Below, piece by piece: positions 49,709-58,010 of a stretch of DNA of 64,000 nucleotides. This stretch comes from Halobacterium sp. DL1 (GTDB taxonomy: Archaea; Halobacteriota; Halobacteria; Halobacteriales; Halobacteriaceae), in contig CP007061.1 in the NCBI GenBank assembly GCA_000230955.3, forward strand, positions 124,001-188,000. The letters run 5' to 3'. The notes below the pieces were generated by a model. It worked only from the letters and a program-made list of their open reading frames with translations, was not told the origin of the DNA and searched no databases. How positions within the stretch are numbered: position 1 is the first letter of the stretch; each line of letters starts with the position of its first letter. The position numbers and the translations under genes were made by a program.

Positions 49709-51699
49709 TACTCCGTCACCTCGCTCAGCAGCTCGACGATCTCGTCTTCCAGTTCACGAATGTCGGCGTCGATTTCCTCTAGCGGCCGCGGCGGCTCATA
49801 TTCGTAGAAGTAGCGGTCAAAGTTGATCTCGTAGCCCACAACTCCCAATTCGCCATCCTGATCGTCGTGGTACTTACTGCTCTCGTTGATCCACGCGTTC
49901 TCCACGTGGGGTTGCACCTCCTCTTCGAAGTACTCCCGCAGATCCGTCCCTAATGGCACCCGTTCGCGGTCGCGAAGATCGGTATCGTGCTCCGGATTCC
50001 CCTTACTATCGGTGACGATTTCGGCGTCTTCGTTCTGCTCGCCGAACGCGCGTTCTATCGCGTTATAAACACTGTTGCGGACGTCGACGTCGTTCCGTTC
50101 GAAGCAGTCTTCGACTTCTTTCATGAACTCGTCGCGGTCCATCCACTGTCTCTCCGAGTCCAACTCGTAGAGCGCCTCTTTGACCGCTTCCTGCACCTCT
50201 TTGTCCCGGTTCGTGAACGCCCGTTCGTCGTCGAGGCTCTCGATGCGCTCCTCGGTCGCCTGAAAGCTCATCCGTAGCGGCCGGTCAATAACGATGCGGC
50301 GGTAGCCGAACTCCTCGGTGGAGACGACCTTCGAGCGGCCGTTGGCCTCCAGATCGCCGAAGATACGGGAGATCTCGTCGATATGGTCTTGCGTGAGTTC
50401 GTGGCGCTTCTCGCCCAGACTCTCGTCCATCTCGGCGTACAGGTCCTGTGCGTCGATGAGCTGGACCTTGCCTTTCCGGCGCTCCGGCTTATTGTTCGAG
50501 AGCACCCAAATGTAGGTCCGAATTCCCGTGTTGTAGAAGAGATTCTCCGGCAGGCCGACGATTCCCTCCAGCCAGTCGTTTTCGAGGATCCAGCGCCGGA
50601 TAGCTGATTCCCCGCTGTTAGGTCCGCCATTGAACAGGGGCGAGCCGTTGAACACGATGGCGATACGGGAGCCACCCTCTGCAGGCGACTTCATCTTGCT
50701 CAACATGTGCTGGAGGAACAGGAATGCACCGTCGTTGGTCCGGGGCGTCCCCGCACCGAAGCGGCCAGCGAACCCTTCCTCTTCGTGTTCGCGCACAACC
50801 TGATCTTTGACCTTCTTCCATGAGACCCCGAACGGCGGATTCGAGAGCATATAGTCGAAGGTCCGGCTCGGGAAGCCGTCCTGGGTAAACGAATTCCCGT
50901 AGATGATGTTCTCGGGCTCTTGGCCCTTGATGAGCATATCCGAGTTACAGACCGCGTATGATTCGGGATTGAGTTCCTGCCCGAAGACGTGGAGGTTCGC
51001 GTCGGTGTTGAGCTGGCGGACGTACTCCTCAGCGACACTAAGCATCCCGCCGGTCCCACAGGCGGGGTCGTACACCGTTCGGATAGCGTTCTGTTCGGTC
51101 AGTGCCTCGTCGTCTTCCTGGAAGGTGAGGTTGACCATCAGTTCGATCACTTCCCGCGGCGTGAAGTGCTCGCCAGCCGTCTCGTTACTCAGTTCGTTGA
51201 ACTTCCGGATGAGCTCCTCGTAGATGTAGCCCATCTCCTCGTTCGGGACTTCCTCGGGATGGAGGTCGATTTCAGCAAACTGCCGAACGACCTTGTACAG
51301 AAGATCGGCGTCGGCAAGTCGGTCGATCTGGTGGTTGAACTCGAACTTCTCGAAGATCTCCTTCGTCTCCTCGTCGTACTGATTGATGTAGTACTGGAGG
51401 TTCTCCGCGATGTCGTCGGGGTCGTTGCAGAGCGATTCAAACGTGTACTCACTAGTGTTGTACACCTGTGCATCGGCGGCTTTCTTCAACGAGGGGGCGA
51501 CGTTCTCGATACCTTGTTCCTGAAGCTGCTCGTACCGCTCTAGTACCGCTTCCTGATTCCGTTCAGTAACGCAGTCGAGTCGTCGAAGAACAGTCAGCGG
51601 CAAGATGACCTTTTGATATTCCGACTGCTTGTAGTCCCCTCTGAGAAGATCTGCAATAGACCAGATAAAGTCCGACTTCTCGTTGAAGTTATCGACCAT
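49708..51699 (-). CDS. hsdM: Type I restriction enzyme, DNA methyltransferase subunit
   Basis: 663 residues from ATG 51699 (MVDNFNEKSDFIWSIADLLR); the 16 extra residues of the longer ORF are leader. N-terminal helical HsdM_N domain, SAM-binding motif I VYDPACGTGGM at about 208-218, catalytic NPPF (N6-adenine) at about 288 (YMLSNPPFGVSW), and EIVGLPENLFYNTGIRTYIW as expected. The C-terminal extension ends YEPPRPLEEIDADIRELEDE. Confidence 0.95.
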   Translation of the reverse strand: MVDNFNEKSDFIWSIADLLRGDYKQSEYQKVILPLTVLRRLDCVTERNQEAVLERYEQLQEQGIENVAPSLKKAADAQVYNTSEYTFESLCNDPDDIAENLQYYINQYDEETKEIFEKFEFNHQIDRLADADLLYKVVRQFAEIDLHPEEVPNEEMGYIYEELIRKFNELSNETAGEHFTPREVIELMVNLTFQEDDEALTEQNAIRTVYDPACGTGGMLSVAEEYVRQLNTDANLHVFGQELNPESYAVCNSDMLIKGQEPENIIYGNSFTQDGFPSRTFDYMLSNPPFGVSWKKVKDQVVREHEEEGFAGRFGAGTPRTNDGAFLFLQHMLSKMKSPAEGGSRIAIVFNGSPLFNGGPNSGESAIRRWILENDWLEGIVGLPENLFYNTGIRTYIWVLSNNKPERRKGKVQLIDAQDLYAEMDESLGEKRHELTQDHIDEISRIFGDLEANGRSKVVSTEEFGYRRIVIDRPLRMSFQATEERIESLDDERAFTNRDKEVQEAVKEALYELDSERQWMDRDEFMKEVEDCFERNDVDVRNSVYNAIERAFGEQNEDAEIVTDSKGNPEHDTDLRDRERVPLGTDLREYFEEEVQPHVENAWINESSKYHDDQDGELGVVGYEINFDRYFYEYEPPRPLEEIDADIRELEDEIVELLSEVTE

Positions 51700-51926
51700 T
51701 GTACGGTGGAAGGTAAGTGTGTATGATAAACGCCACGGAGTATTCACTGAGAAGGCCCGCTATCGACGTCGATTCACTTCACACAATCCGGCAATACTGA
51801 CTCTACCGAAGAGAAGATCGGCGACTCGGTGAGAGAGCTCATCTCTTCTCATCGATATCGAGGAGCGATGACCACTGTTCCGACCTGTTTCATTACCCCA
51901 CGGTTCACAGACTGAGTTACGCACGA

Positions 51927-52754
51927 ATGCAGGATTTCATTGTGGATGAGGACTCGCACCCTCGATCTATCGGGTTTGACGCCACAGACCGACAGGATCT
52001 CGTGGTGACTGTCGGTGTTCTTCTCAATCGGACGCAGGAAGCCACACTCCTGGATGACCTCTATCAGACGATATATGATGACGGCTATCTGCCGTTCCGG
52101 ACGAAAAGCCGTGACCTTTCACTCCCTCCTGAGAAGGTTCAGGAGCTCCTTCTTCGGTGTAACGGGGAGGTCGGTATTTGCGTTCATCAGGACGACGTCA
52201 AGCTTCCATTTGCTGAGGCAGTCCACTCCGCGATCCTCCTTGACGAACTGAGTGTGACTACCGACGACACGATAGCCATCGTCGACGGTGACCAGGGTAG
52301 AGCAGGCCAGCTGTATCAGACTGCCGTTGCAATCGACGTGGTTCCGCCGTCAATCACAAACTGTGCCCAGTCAGAGCTCTACTATCCACATCTCCTGTTG
52401 GCGGACCTTGTTGCTGGCGTTGTCGCAGATACCATTGCGGCGAATCCTACAGCTCTCTCTTCAGCCTCGGTCGCTGGACCAGTTGAGATGATACTGGAGA
52501 CGACACAGGAATCTCGGAAAGGTCGATGGGGACGTGGATATTCCGCTGTTGCGCGTGGCGAAGGAGAGGTTCGACGGGCAACATACGAACAGCGATATGC
52601 GCATTCCGTCCGGGAGCGCGTCAGCTGTTGGTTTCACGGAATATTTGGGAAGACCCATGCTCCACCTCCGGAGAGTGATGGCGTTCAACCTGTTGTAGGG
52701 AGGCTCGAGGCAATGGGGTGTAGCGATGTCGCTACGTGGCTTGCTGAGCAGTAG
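51927..52754 (+). CDS. Protein of unknown function next to the type I RM system (DUF3800-like?)
   Basis: 275 residues. SIGFDATDRQDLVVTVGVLL near the start, DDTIAIVDGDQGRAGQLYQT in the middle and SELYYPHLLLADLVAGVVAD later. An early Asp in a strand, a central Asp and the late LLLADLVAG recall DUF3800 (RNase H-like fold), but the first motif is not typical, so this is low confidence. Divergent from hsdM; it may belong to the defence island. Confidence 0.5.
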   Translation: MQDFIVDEDSHPRSIGFDATDRQDLVVTVGVLLNRTQEATLLDDLYQTIYDDGYLPFRTKSRDLSLPPEKVQELLLRCNGEVGICVHQDDVKLPFAEAVHSAILLDELSVTTDDTIAIVDGDQGRAGQLYQTAVAIDVVPPSITNCAQSELYYPHLLLADLVAGVVADTIAANPTALSSASVAGPVEMILETTQESRKGRWGRGYSAVARGEGEVRRATYEQRYAHSVRERVSCWFHGIFGKTHAPPPESDGVQPVVGRLEAMGCSDVATWLAEQ

Positions 52755-53088
52755 TGAAAGGGCACTGATTCCCGCCTCCACCCCCGTTTCCACGCGGGAC
52801 CTGTCCGAGGACGCAATTGTGATGTGGTGCGTCCCCGTTCGGACCGCGTCTTACCGGGATGGCAGGAGCGGTGCGACGGGCTTCAAACGCCGGTGCCTGC
52901 GGCGCTCCACCTAGTACGTGTGGGGGCATCCTATTAGAAGTTGTCCTTCATTTTCTGCGCTTTACAGTACCTCGGTCAGTGATGCCGATTTGTCGTATGC
53001 GACGGCTAGGGATTACTGAGCGAGAAGAGCAAATAACCCTGCCCAACCACTTTATTTCGCCCTCGGTGGAGACCGTGTACTCGTCTGG
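52755..53088. other. Gene-free gap between defence genes
   Basis: No convincing ORF, although a 62-codon frame at 52726-52914 is open (GERALIPAST-like sequence that might be a remnant of an IS end). The right half is more AT-rich and leads into family-2 inverted repeat copy 1 and the promoter of the HEPN gene. Confidence 0.4.
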
Positions 53089-53133
53089 TCTTACCAAACT
53101 TCTCCCCTACTCTCTAGCCATCATTTGGTAAGA
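53089..53133. repeat. Inverted repeat family 2, copy 1
   Basis: TCTTACCAAA (53089-53098) and TTTGGTAAGA (53124-53133), perfect 10-bp arms, 25-nt spacer; 47 nt before the ATG of the HEPN gene. Confidence 0.9.
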
Positions 53134-53180
53134 CAACCGCAGATATACATCACAGAACCGACTACACACCGTTAGATTAG

Positions 53181-54704
53181 ATGGATTCACCGGCGGCACA
53201 GGCGTATCCTCGTATTCGAGACGCGGTTGAGTCCTTCGTCGCGGACGTTCAGGACTATACGGAGGATGCCTACGAGCAACTCCCCACGACGACGATCACC
53301 GAATCCAATACGTTTCGCGACCGGAAACACGAGTACACCGTCGAACAGCCGTCGAAAATCGTCCGTGATACGAACCGGTTCAAACGCTTCTATTTCAGTG
53401 ATCTAGCCGAATTACTCATCGACGACGGGCTCTCATTCTGTCCGCATCGTCGGGATGACGTAGAACGGACTCTCCACGTCAAACGCATCTTTAAAGTCGC
53501 GAAGCTCACCCTCGATTACGCCGGCGACGTGGTATTCGACGAAGACGCCTTTGACACCGCCTACGAGGATCACTTCGCACCCCTCTACGCGAGTACTCAC
53601 GTCCACCGAGTCGTGTTCCCCCTCCCGCGAGTGATCCTGCGACCAGACGATATCAGGGATGGATTTCAGCTAACGCTTGAGCCCCTCGAAGATTCGGTCG
53701 ATAACGGCGAGTATGTGGCGTCTCTCACGGACGATCTCCTGCTCTCAAAGATTCCTGACTTCGAGATGACGGCGATGCAGACGTACGGCACGCCCGGTAT
53801 GATTACTCAACCGGATCAAACCCAGAAACGACTCGGGTGGGCGACGACTCTCGAAGTCGAGTTCGAAGTCACCCATCGTCCCACGAAACACAACTCCGAG
53901 CATACGGGCCTCGACCTCAGCTGGACTGGAAATCAAGCGCTTTCTGAAGCGGCCGTGATCGCGAAACAGGTCGTTACGGCACTCCGGCTTTGGGCCCCGA
54001 AAGAGTACGCTGGGCTTGGCCCGGGATATCTCCTCCGTGACTCCTGGAAGACGTATCGCGGTATCAGCGCCGACGTCGACCGAGTGATCATTCCGGAGTT
54101 CGGGCAGCGCGGGAAATCATTCCACCGTGACTCAATTGAACTCCCGGAAGCCGAGCAAGACGTCCTCCGTGAGCACTGGCAACGAATCGGGCCGTACTGC
54201 ACGTTGGAAGATGAGACGTCGAATACGCTCTATCGGTGCCTCACTCGGTTCAACCGAATGTACGAGCGGTCGACGTCCGAAGACCAGATCGTAGATGCCT
54301 TTCTCGGCTTCGAAACCACGCTTATCCGTGGTGATCCTGGCTCAACGCTCCCAAACCGGGCTGCAGCTCTCCTCAGTGACCAGGATGACTGTGATCTTGA
54401 TGAGGTGCGGACGTTCTTAGAGGAAGTACGACGCATCCGGAACCGAATTGTCCACAACGATGCGAGTCTCTCTGAGGAGTTGTCTGGCGACTATCCTGGC
54501 CCGAATGAGACTCGGGCGTATCTCAAAGAAGTTCGCTGGTACTTGGCGCAGGTTGTCATCGCTTATTCGGCGTTACTGGACACACCTCGCGATTCAATTC
54601 AGGCTATCAATCAAACGATAGTGGATTCGAGGATCGACGAGATGGCTGAGGAAAATCAGAAATCGATCCTGCATACGCTCCTACGTACGTTGATTGGCCG
54701 CTAA
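53181..54704 (+). CDS. HEPN-domain protein (Apea-like), putative defence effector
   Basis: 507 residues. The first 330 form an unrecognised mixed domain (KIVRDTNRFKRFYFSDLAEL, HVHRVVFPLPRVILRPDDIR). The C-terminal 150 contain RFNRMYERSTSEDQIVDAFL, GFETTLIRGD, LPNRAAALLSDQ and RRIRNRIVHNDASLSEEL. The R-N-R-I-V-H element at about residue 419 is the RX4H motif of HEPN ribonucleases, and the surroundings match the Apea-like HEPN type. A membrane protein gene follows. RNA-cutting abortive defence is a reasonable inference from the fold and neighbours. Confidence 0.65.
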   Translation: MDSPAAQAYPRIRDAVESFVADVQDYTEDAYEQLPTTTITESNTFRDRKHEYTVEQPSKIVRDTNRFKRFYFSDLAELLIDDGLSFCPHRRDDVERTLHVKRIFKVAKLTLDYAGDVVFDEDAFDTAYEDHFAPLYASTHVHRVVFPLPRVILRPDDIRDGFQLTLEPLEDSVDNGEYVASLTDDLLLSKIPDFEMTAMQTYGTPGMITQPDQTQKRLGWATTLEVEFEVTHRPTKHNSEHTGLDLSWTGNQALSEAAVIAKQVVTALRLWAPKEYAGLGPGYLLRDSWKTYRGISADVDRVIIPEFGQRGKSFHRDSIELPEAEQDVLREHWQRIGPYCTLEDETSNTLYRCLTRFNRMYERSTSEDQIVDAFLGFETTLIRGDPGSTLPNRAAALLSDQDDCDLDEVRTFLEEVRRIRNRIVHNDASLSEELSGDYPGPNETRAYLKEVRWYLAQVVIAYSALLDTPRDSIQAINQTIVDSRIDEMAEENQKSILHTLLRTLIGR

Positions 54705-54758
54705 GGCTGCATTAGCTCGGGATTCAACATCGCAGTCAGGGTTGACGGAATACTCTTG

Positions 54759-54803
54759 TCTTACCAAATAACCCGGAACTTGCCTGCATTATGTTTGGTA
54801 AGA
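54759..54803. repeat. Inverted repeat family 2, copy 2
   Basis: TCTTACCAAA (54759-54768) and TTTGGTAAGA (54794-54803), perfect, 25-nt spacer; between the HEPN gene and the membrane protein gene, 64 nt before the latter's ATG. Confidence 0.9.
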
Positions 54804-54867
54804 TACGGGGAATAGACATCACAGAATTATGTAGGGGTGGTGAGGAGACCTGTATGAGACCGAGTTT

Positions 54868-56592
54868 ATGAGTAATCGGAATTGGCGAGGAAGGCTTTCG
54901 GCGTGGGCTCATTCCGTCGTAGTTCGCTATACCCTCCTTACGCTTACCGCGGCTGGAGTGGTCGCGACGCTGACTGCTCTCCTCAACCCGGCTGTTGAGA
55001 TCGAGAATATCAGGGCGCTACTGACGACCCTAGCGACGGCAGAAGCCTCAGTTCTGGCAATCGTGTTCTCCGTGACTGTCGTCGCTTTGCAACTCGTTGT
55101 GACGCGATATTCGGCTCGCCTCACCTCGCTTTTTGTCAAGGAGCCGTTGTTCCGCACGACGTTCGCGCTCTTCGTCAGCGCCATCACGTTCAACCTCCTC
55201 GTCGTCTATCTCCTCCCGATACAGAACAGCCGCCTAATGAACGCAGTCGTCGGGATCGCGTTTGCGCTTGCTGCGGTCTCAACGTTTGCGCTCTATCGAT
55301 TTATCCGGCTGATGATCCAGCGCAGCTCACCTGACGACCTCATCTCCGTGTTGGTCGAGCGGGAACTCGCACCCGACGAATACCTTCCAGCGACCGTTGC
55401 GGCGTTCAACGAGATCGAGGTACATCCGATTCGCCCACTGTACCGAACGATTGCTCGGGCGATCGAGCTGGGCGAATACCAAACCGCAGAACAGGGGATC
55501 GACGGACTTCGGACGGTACTCACCCAGACGTTCGAGCACCTCGAAAGCGAACACTCCGAGGAAGACGCCGCACAGTACGCATCTGCTGTTTCAACTGAGG
55601 TCCTAACCGAGTATATCTCGCCGATCTTGGAGCAGGCATACACCCACGAGCAATACGATCTGGTTTCGGACGCAGTCGACGATGTCGAGGCGGTCGCTCT
55701 CGATGGGCTCGACCGCGGCTTTACTGACATCGCCGAGGACGCTGCTGAGGGACTCGGAGACGCGTTCGATGCGGCTCCCTTGACCTGGGAGGGGAACCGC
55801 CTTCGAGGCCCGGTCAAAGAGTCACTACTCGAACTGACGAAAGCCACAGCAAGCGACGCCGATTACTCGACATTTCGAGCGGTCTTCCATCCACTAAATT
55901 TCCAAATGAAGCTTCTCTTGCGACGCCGACCGGATTCGAACGTGACCTACCACCTCGTCGGGGACTACTACAGTCGAGAAATTGGTGAGGTATTCGAGGC
56001 ACTCGTCGATCGATACGGCCCCGCTGTACGAGACCAGGACATCAATTGGATCTCCCCCACTGAAGGACGAAAGTGGACGCTCCCAGATGAAGCTGAGTCC
56101 CTCCGGCACTTTTGGCGCGAATACGCCAGCTTCACAGAGACGGTTCTACGGTATCGCGTCTCAGAAGAGGAGTACCCATTTGTTGAGGGATCGATCGACG
56201 ATGGCTGGAAGCGGATCACGCAGTGCGCTGCTGATGCTGGTATTGACAATCTGGCGACGCTGTGCTGTATGACGACGCTTCAGCTCGCGTATCGTGTTGA
56301 CCAGCTCGAGGACGGCCGCCTCGGAATGTGGACGAACAATCTTGGACTCCTTAGACGGGATTACGACCCAACTATCGTCGATAGGGCATTCGAACTCCTG
56401 AAAGCAGGCGAACAGCCGGAGGGACAAAATATCTCAGTTCGAACGGTTGATCCGACGTCAACAGAGACAGATAAGGGATTCATCGAGTGGTTCCTCAACA
56501 CTGAAGAGGAAGACACACCATTCGAGGAGTGGCTCGTCGAGTTCGAGAAAGACGTCCACGAACGAACGGAGTACCTTCAGGAGCGAGAATGA
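54868..56592 (+). CDS. Large membrane protein with DUF2254-like N-terminus
   Basis: 574 residues. Four membrane helices in the first 150: VVVRYTLLTLTAAGVVATLT, AEASVLAIVFSVTVVALQLV, FRTTFALFVSAITFNLLVVY and MNAVVGIAFALAAVSTFALY. The segment LAIVFSVTVVALQLVVTRYS then ARLTSLFV is the DUF2254 signature. The 420-residue soluble part is helical (AIELGEYQTAEQGIDGLRTV, YTHEQYDLVSDAVDDVEAVA). Overlaps a small SH3-like gene by 4 nt. It may be the membrane-acting partner of a defence system with the HEPN gene (inference). Confidence 0.65.
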   Translation: MSNRNWRGRLSAWAHSVVVRYTLLTLTAAGVVATLTALLNPAVEIENIRALLTTLATAEASVLAIVFSVTVVALQLVVTRYSARLTSLFVKEPLFRTTFALFVSAITFNLLVVYLLPIQNSRLMNAVVGIAFALAAVSTFALYRFIRLMIQRSSPDDLISVLVERELAPDEYLPATVAAFNEIEVHPIRPLYRTIARAIELGEYQTAEQGIDGLRTVLTQTFEHLESEHSEEDAAQYASAVSTEVLTEYISPILEQAYTHEQYDLVSDAVDDVEAVALDGLDRGFTDIAEDAAEGLGDAFDAAPLTWEGNRLRGPVKESLLELTKATASDADYSTFRAVFHPLNFQMKLLLRRRPDSNVTYHLVGDYYSREIGEVFEALVDRYGPAVRDQDINWISPTEGRKWTLPDEAESLRHFWREYASFTETVLRYRVSEEEYPFVEGSIDDGWKRITQCAADAGIDNLATLCCMTTLQLAYRVDQLEDGRLGMWTNNLGLLRRDYDPTIVDRAFELLKAGEQPEGQNISVRTVDPTSTETDKGFIEWFLNTEEEDTPFEEWLVEFEKDVHERTEYLQERE

Positions 56593-56816
56593 CGGAATAT
56601 CAGTTTAAAATGGGTGATCGCGTCCGAATCGATATCCCTGATGAGACAGATCCGGACTTCAGCCGACTCCACGGGTATCACGGCGAGATCGTCGCTATCT
56701 TGGAGGACGACGCCGGCGCTGTCACGGGCGATGATCGCGACGCCGTGCTGTACCGTATTCAGCTGGACGACGGGACGGAAACGGATGTTCGGTGGCGCGA
56801 TCTCCGGCCACCCTGA
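56589..56816 (+). CDS. Small SH3/KOW-like protein (DUF8139-like)
   Basis: 75 residues from ATG 56589, overlapping the membrane protein stop (ATGA). MGDRVRIDIPDETDPDFSRL, GYHGEIVAILEDDAG, YRIQLDDGTETDVRWRDLRP is a complete five-strand barrel pattern with a G-D-x-V-R-I start. I recall it as DUF8139, but the number is uncertain. Co-translated with the membrane protein, so it may be its cytoplasmic partner. Confidence 0.65.
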   Translation: MTEYQFKMGDRVRIDIPDETDPDFSRLHGYHGEIVAILEDDAGAVTGDDRDAVLYRIQLDDGTETDVRWRDLRPP

Positions 56817-56864
56817 GGTCTTGTTCTCACGTTGCTGTCCAATCTGTGGTGCGTATTTGCACCC

Positions 56865-56910
56865 TCTTACCAAACTGCACATCTACAATACACCCATTTG
56901 TTTGGTAAGA
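56865..56910. repeat. Inverted repeat family 2, copy 3
   Basis: TCTTACCAAA (56865-56874) and TTTGGTAAGA (56901-56910), perfect, 26-nt spacer; between the membrane/SH3 operon and the histone-fold gene. Confidence 0.9.
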
Positions 56911-57013
56911 TCCCGCCACTGTTCCCGCGTGATCCGCTGTATCGACGAATCACAGTCGATAGCCGCAAGCGAATATCTACGCTTATGTGAGAGATAGCAG
57001 AAATGAGGAGTGT

Positions 57014-57181
57014 ATGACAGACCTGATCGTCAAATCGGCTGTAAAGGACGCACTCGACGAGAACAACGTTTCGGCGGATTTCTACGAGGCGCTGGACGAC
57101 GAAGTCGCTGAACTGCTTGAGGATGCTGCGCGACGGGCTGAGGCGAACGACCGGAAGACGGTCCAATCGCGCGACCTGTAA
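57014..57181 (+). CDS. Small histone-fold protein, copy B
   Basis: 55 residues from ATG 57014 (MTDLIVKSAVKDALDENNVS). Aligns along its full length with copy A at 41916-42083 with about ten differences, ending RAEANDRKTVQSRDL. Same reduced histone fold. It lies after family-2 inverted repeat copy 3. Confidence 0.7.
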   Translation: MTDLIVKSAVKDALDENNVSADFYEALDDEVAELLEDAARRAEANDRKTVQSRDL

Positions 57182-57195
57182 CAGACGCGCTTCGG

Positions 57196-57795
57196 TTAGC
57201 TTTCACTGAGCGGCGTAGGAATCTCGACCGCGGTAAAGCGAGCAACCGCTCCACAACCCACACACTCGTCGACGAACGCGCAAACCCGAAGCGAGGTTTC
57301 TAACTCGCGGATCTCTCCGCACACGGAGCACTCGTATGAGGTACGATACCGGACCTGCGGATGGTGGTTTTGCTGCCGTATGTGGGGGTTCGACGTCGCT
57401 TTCTTCTTGTCGTAAGACGTCGTCGGTGAGTTGTCCTGATTCGTCACGGGCTGGTCGTGACCGAGCTGCCAAGCCGAATCGGGAAGCGTGTCGTAGATGT
57501 GATCTGATTCACTGGCATCGGCATCGAAGGCAGCGGGCTCAGCTGGAAAGTCTGCATCATCGGGTGGGTGATTATCGACAGAGGCACGGTCGTCAAGTGA
57601 CGCGTCTCGGGAAGTTGGTGGGGTCGTCCGTGCCGATGCACCGAGTTCAACGGCCTCCGCCTGCTCGTGGAGTTCGCCATCGATTGCTGCCGCCAGATTG
57701 GCAAGCGGCTCGGAGATATCAGACTCTCCGTGTTTCTCAACGGCGTTCTCGAACAACCATTCTCGGAGAGTCGCTGCAGTTTCTCTATCGACCAT
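57196..57795 (-). CDS. Zinc-ribbon protein of unknown function
   Basis: 199 residues from ATG 57795 (MVDRETAATLREWLFENAVE). The N-terminal helices are followed by about 90 disordered residues (SDHIYDTLPDSAWQLGHDQP) and a C-terminal ribbon with CSVC at about 152-155 and CVGC at about 177-180. It converges on the histone-fold gene with 14 nt between stops. Function unknown; possibly nucleic-acid or protein binding. Confidence 0.55.
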   Translation of the reverse strand: MVDRETAATLREWLFENAVEKHGESDISEPLANLAAAIDGELHEQAEAVELGASARTTPPTSRDASLDDRASVDNHPPDDADFPAEPAAFDADASESDHIYDTLPDSAWQLGHDQPVTNQDNSPTTSYDKKKATSNPHIRQQNHHPQVRYRTSYECSVCGEIRELETSLRVCAFVDECVGCGAVARFTAVEIPTPLSES

Positions 57796-57898
57796 GAACG
57801 ACGGGATGGAATTCATTCAGTTCTCACTCCGTCCCTCTTGGACGCGACAAACCACACATCGTCTCCCTCCCCGTTTACGAGACTCCTGACTGGCGTCA

Positions 57899-57970
57899 AT
57901 GAGGTTGTGGCTGCGCGCGCAGCGACCGCAGGGAGCGAGCACGGAGCGGTGGGTGGGGTGGAGGGGCGTT
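57899..57970. repeat. Conserved 3' flank, copy 2 (downstream of TFB-2)
   Basis: GGTTGTGGCTGCGCGCGCAGC, AGCGAGCACGGAGCGG and GGGTGGGG in the same order as at 14992-15066. It lies just past the 3' end of TFB-2. Confidence 0.7.
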
Positions 57971-58010
57971 CACGGGCGGTGGTCGCCAGTAAAAACGGGG
58001 AGAGCCCCGC

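Noticed and set aside
52726-52914. 62-codon ORF (SSSERALIPASTPVSTRDLS) as a TnpB remnant
   Set aside because: I have a vague memory of similar sequence near haloarchaeal IS ends, but no TnpB motif (RuvC Asp/Glu, Zn finger) is present, so it was left as gap.
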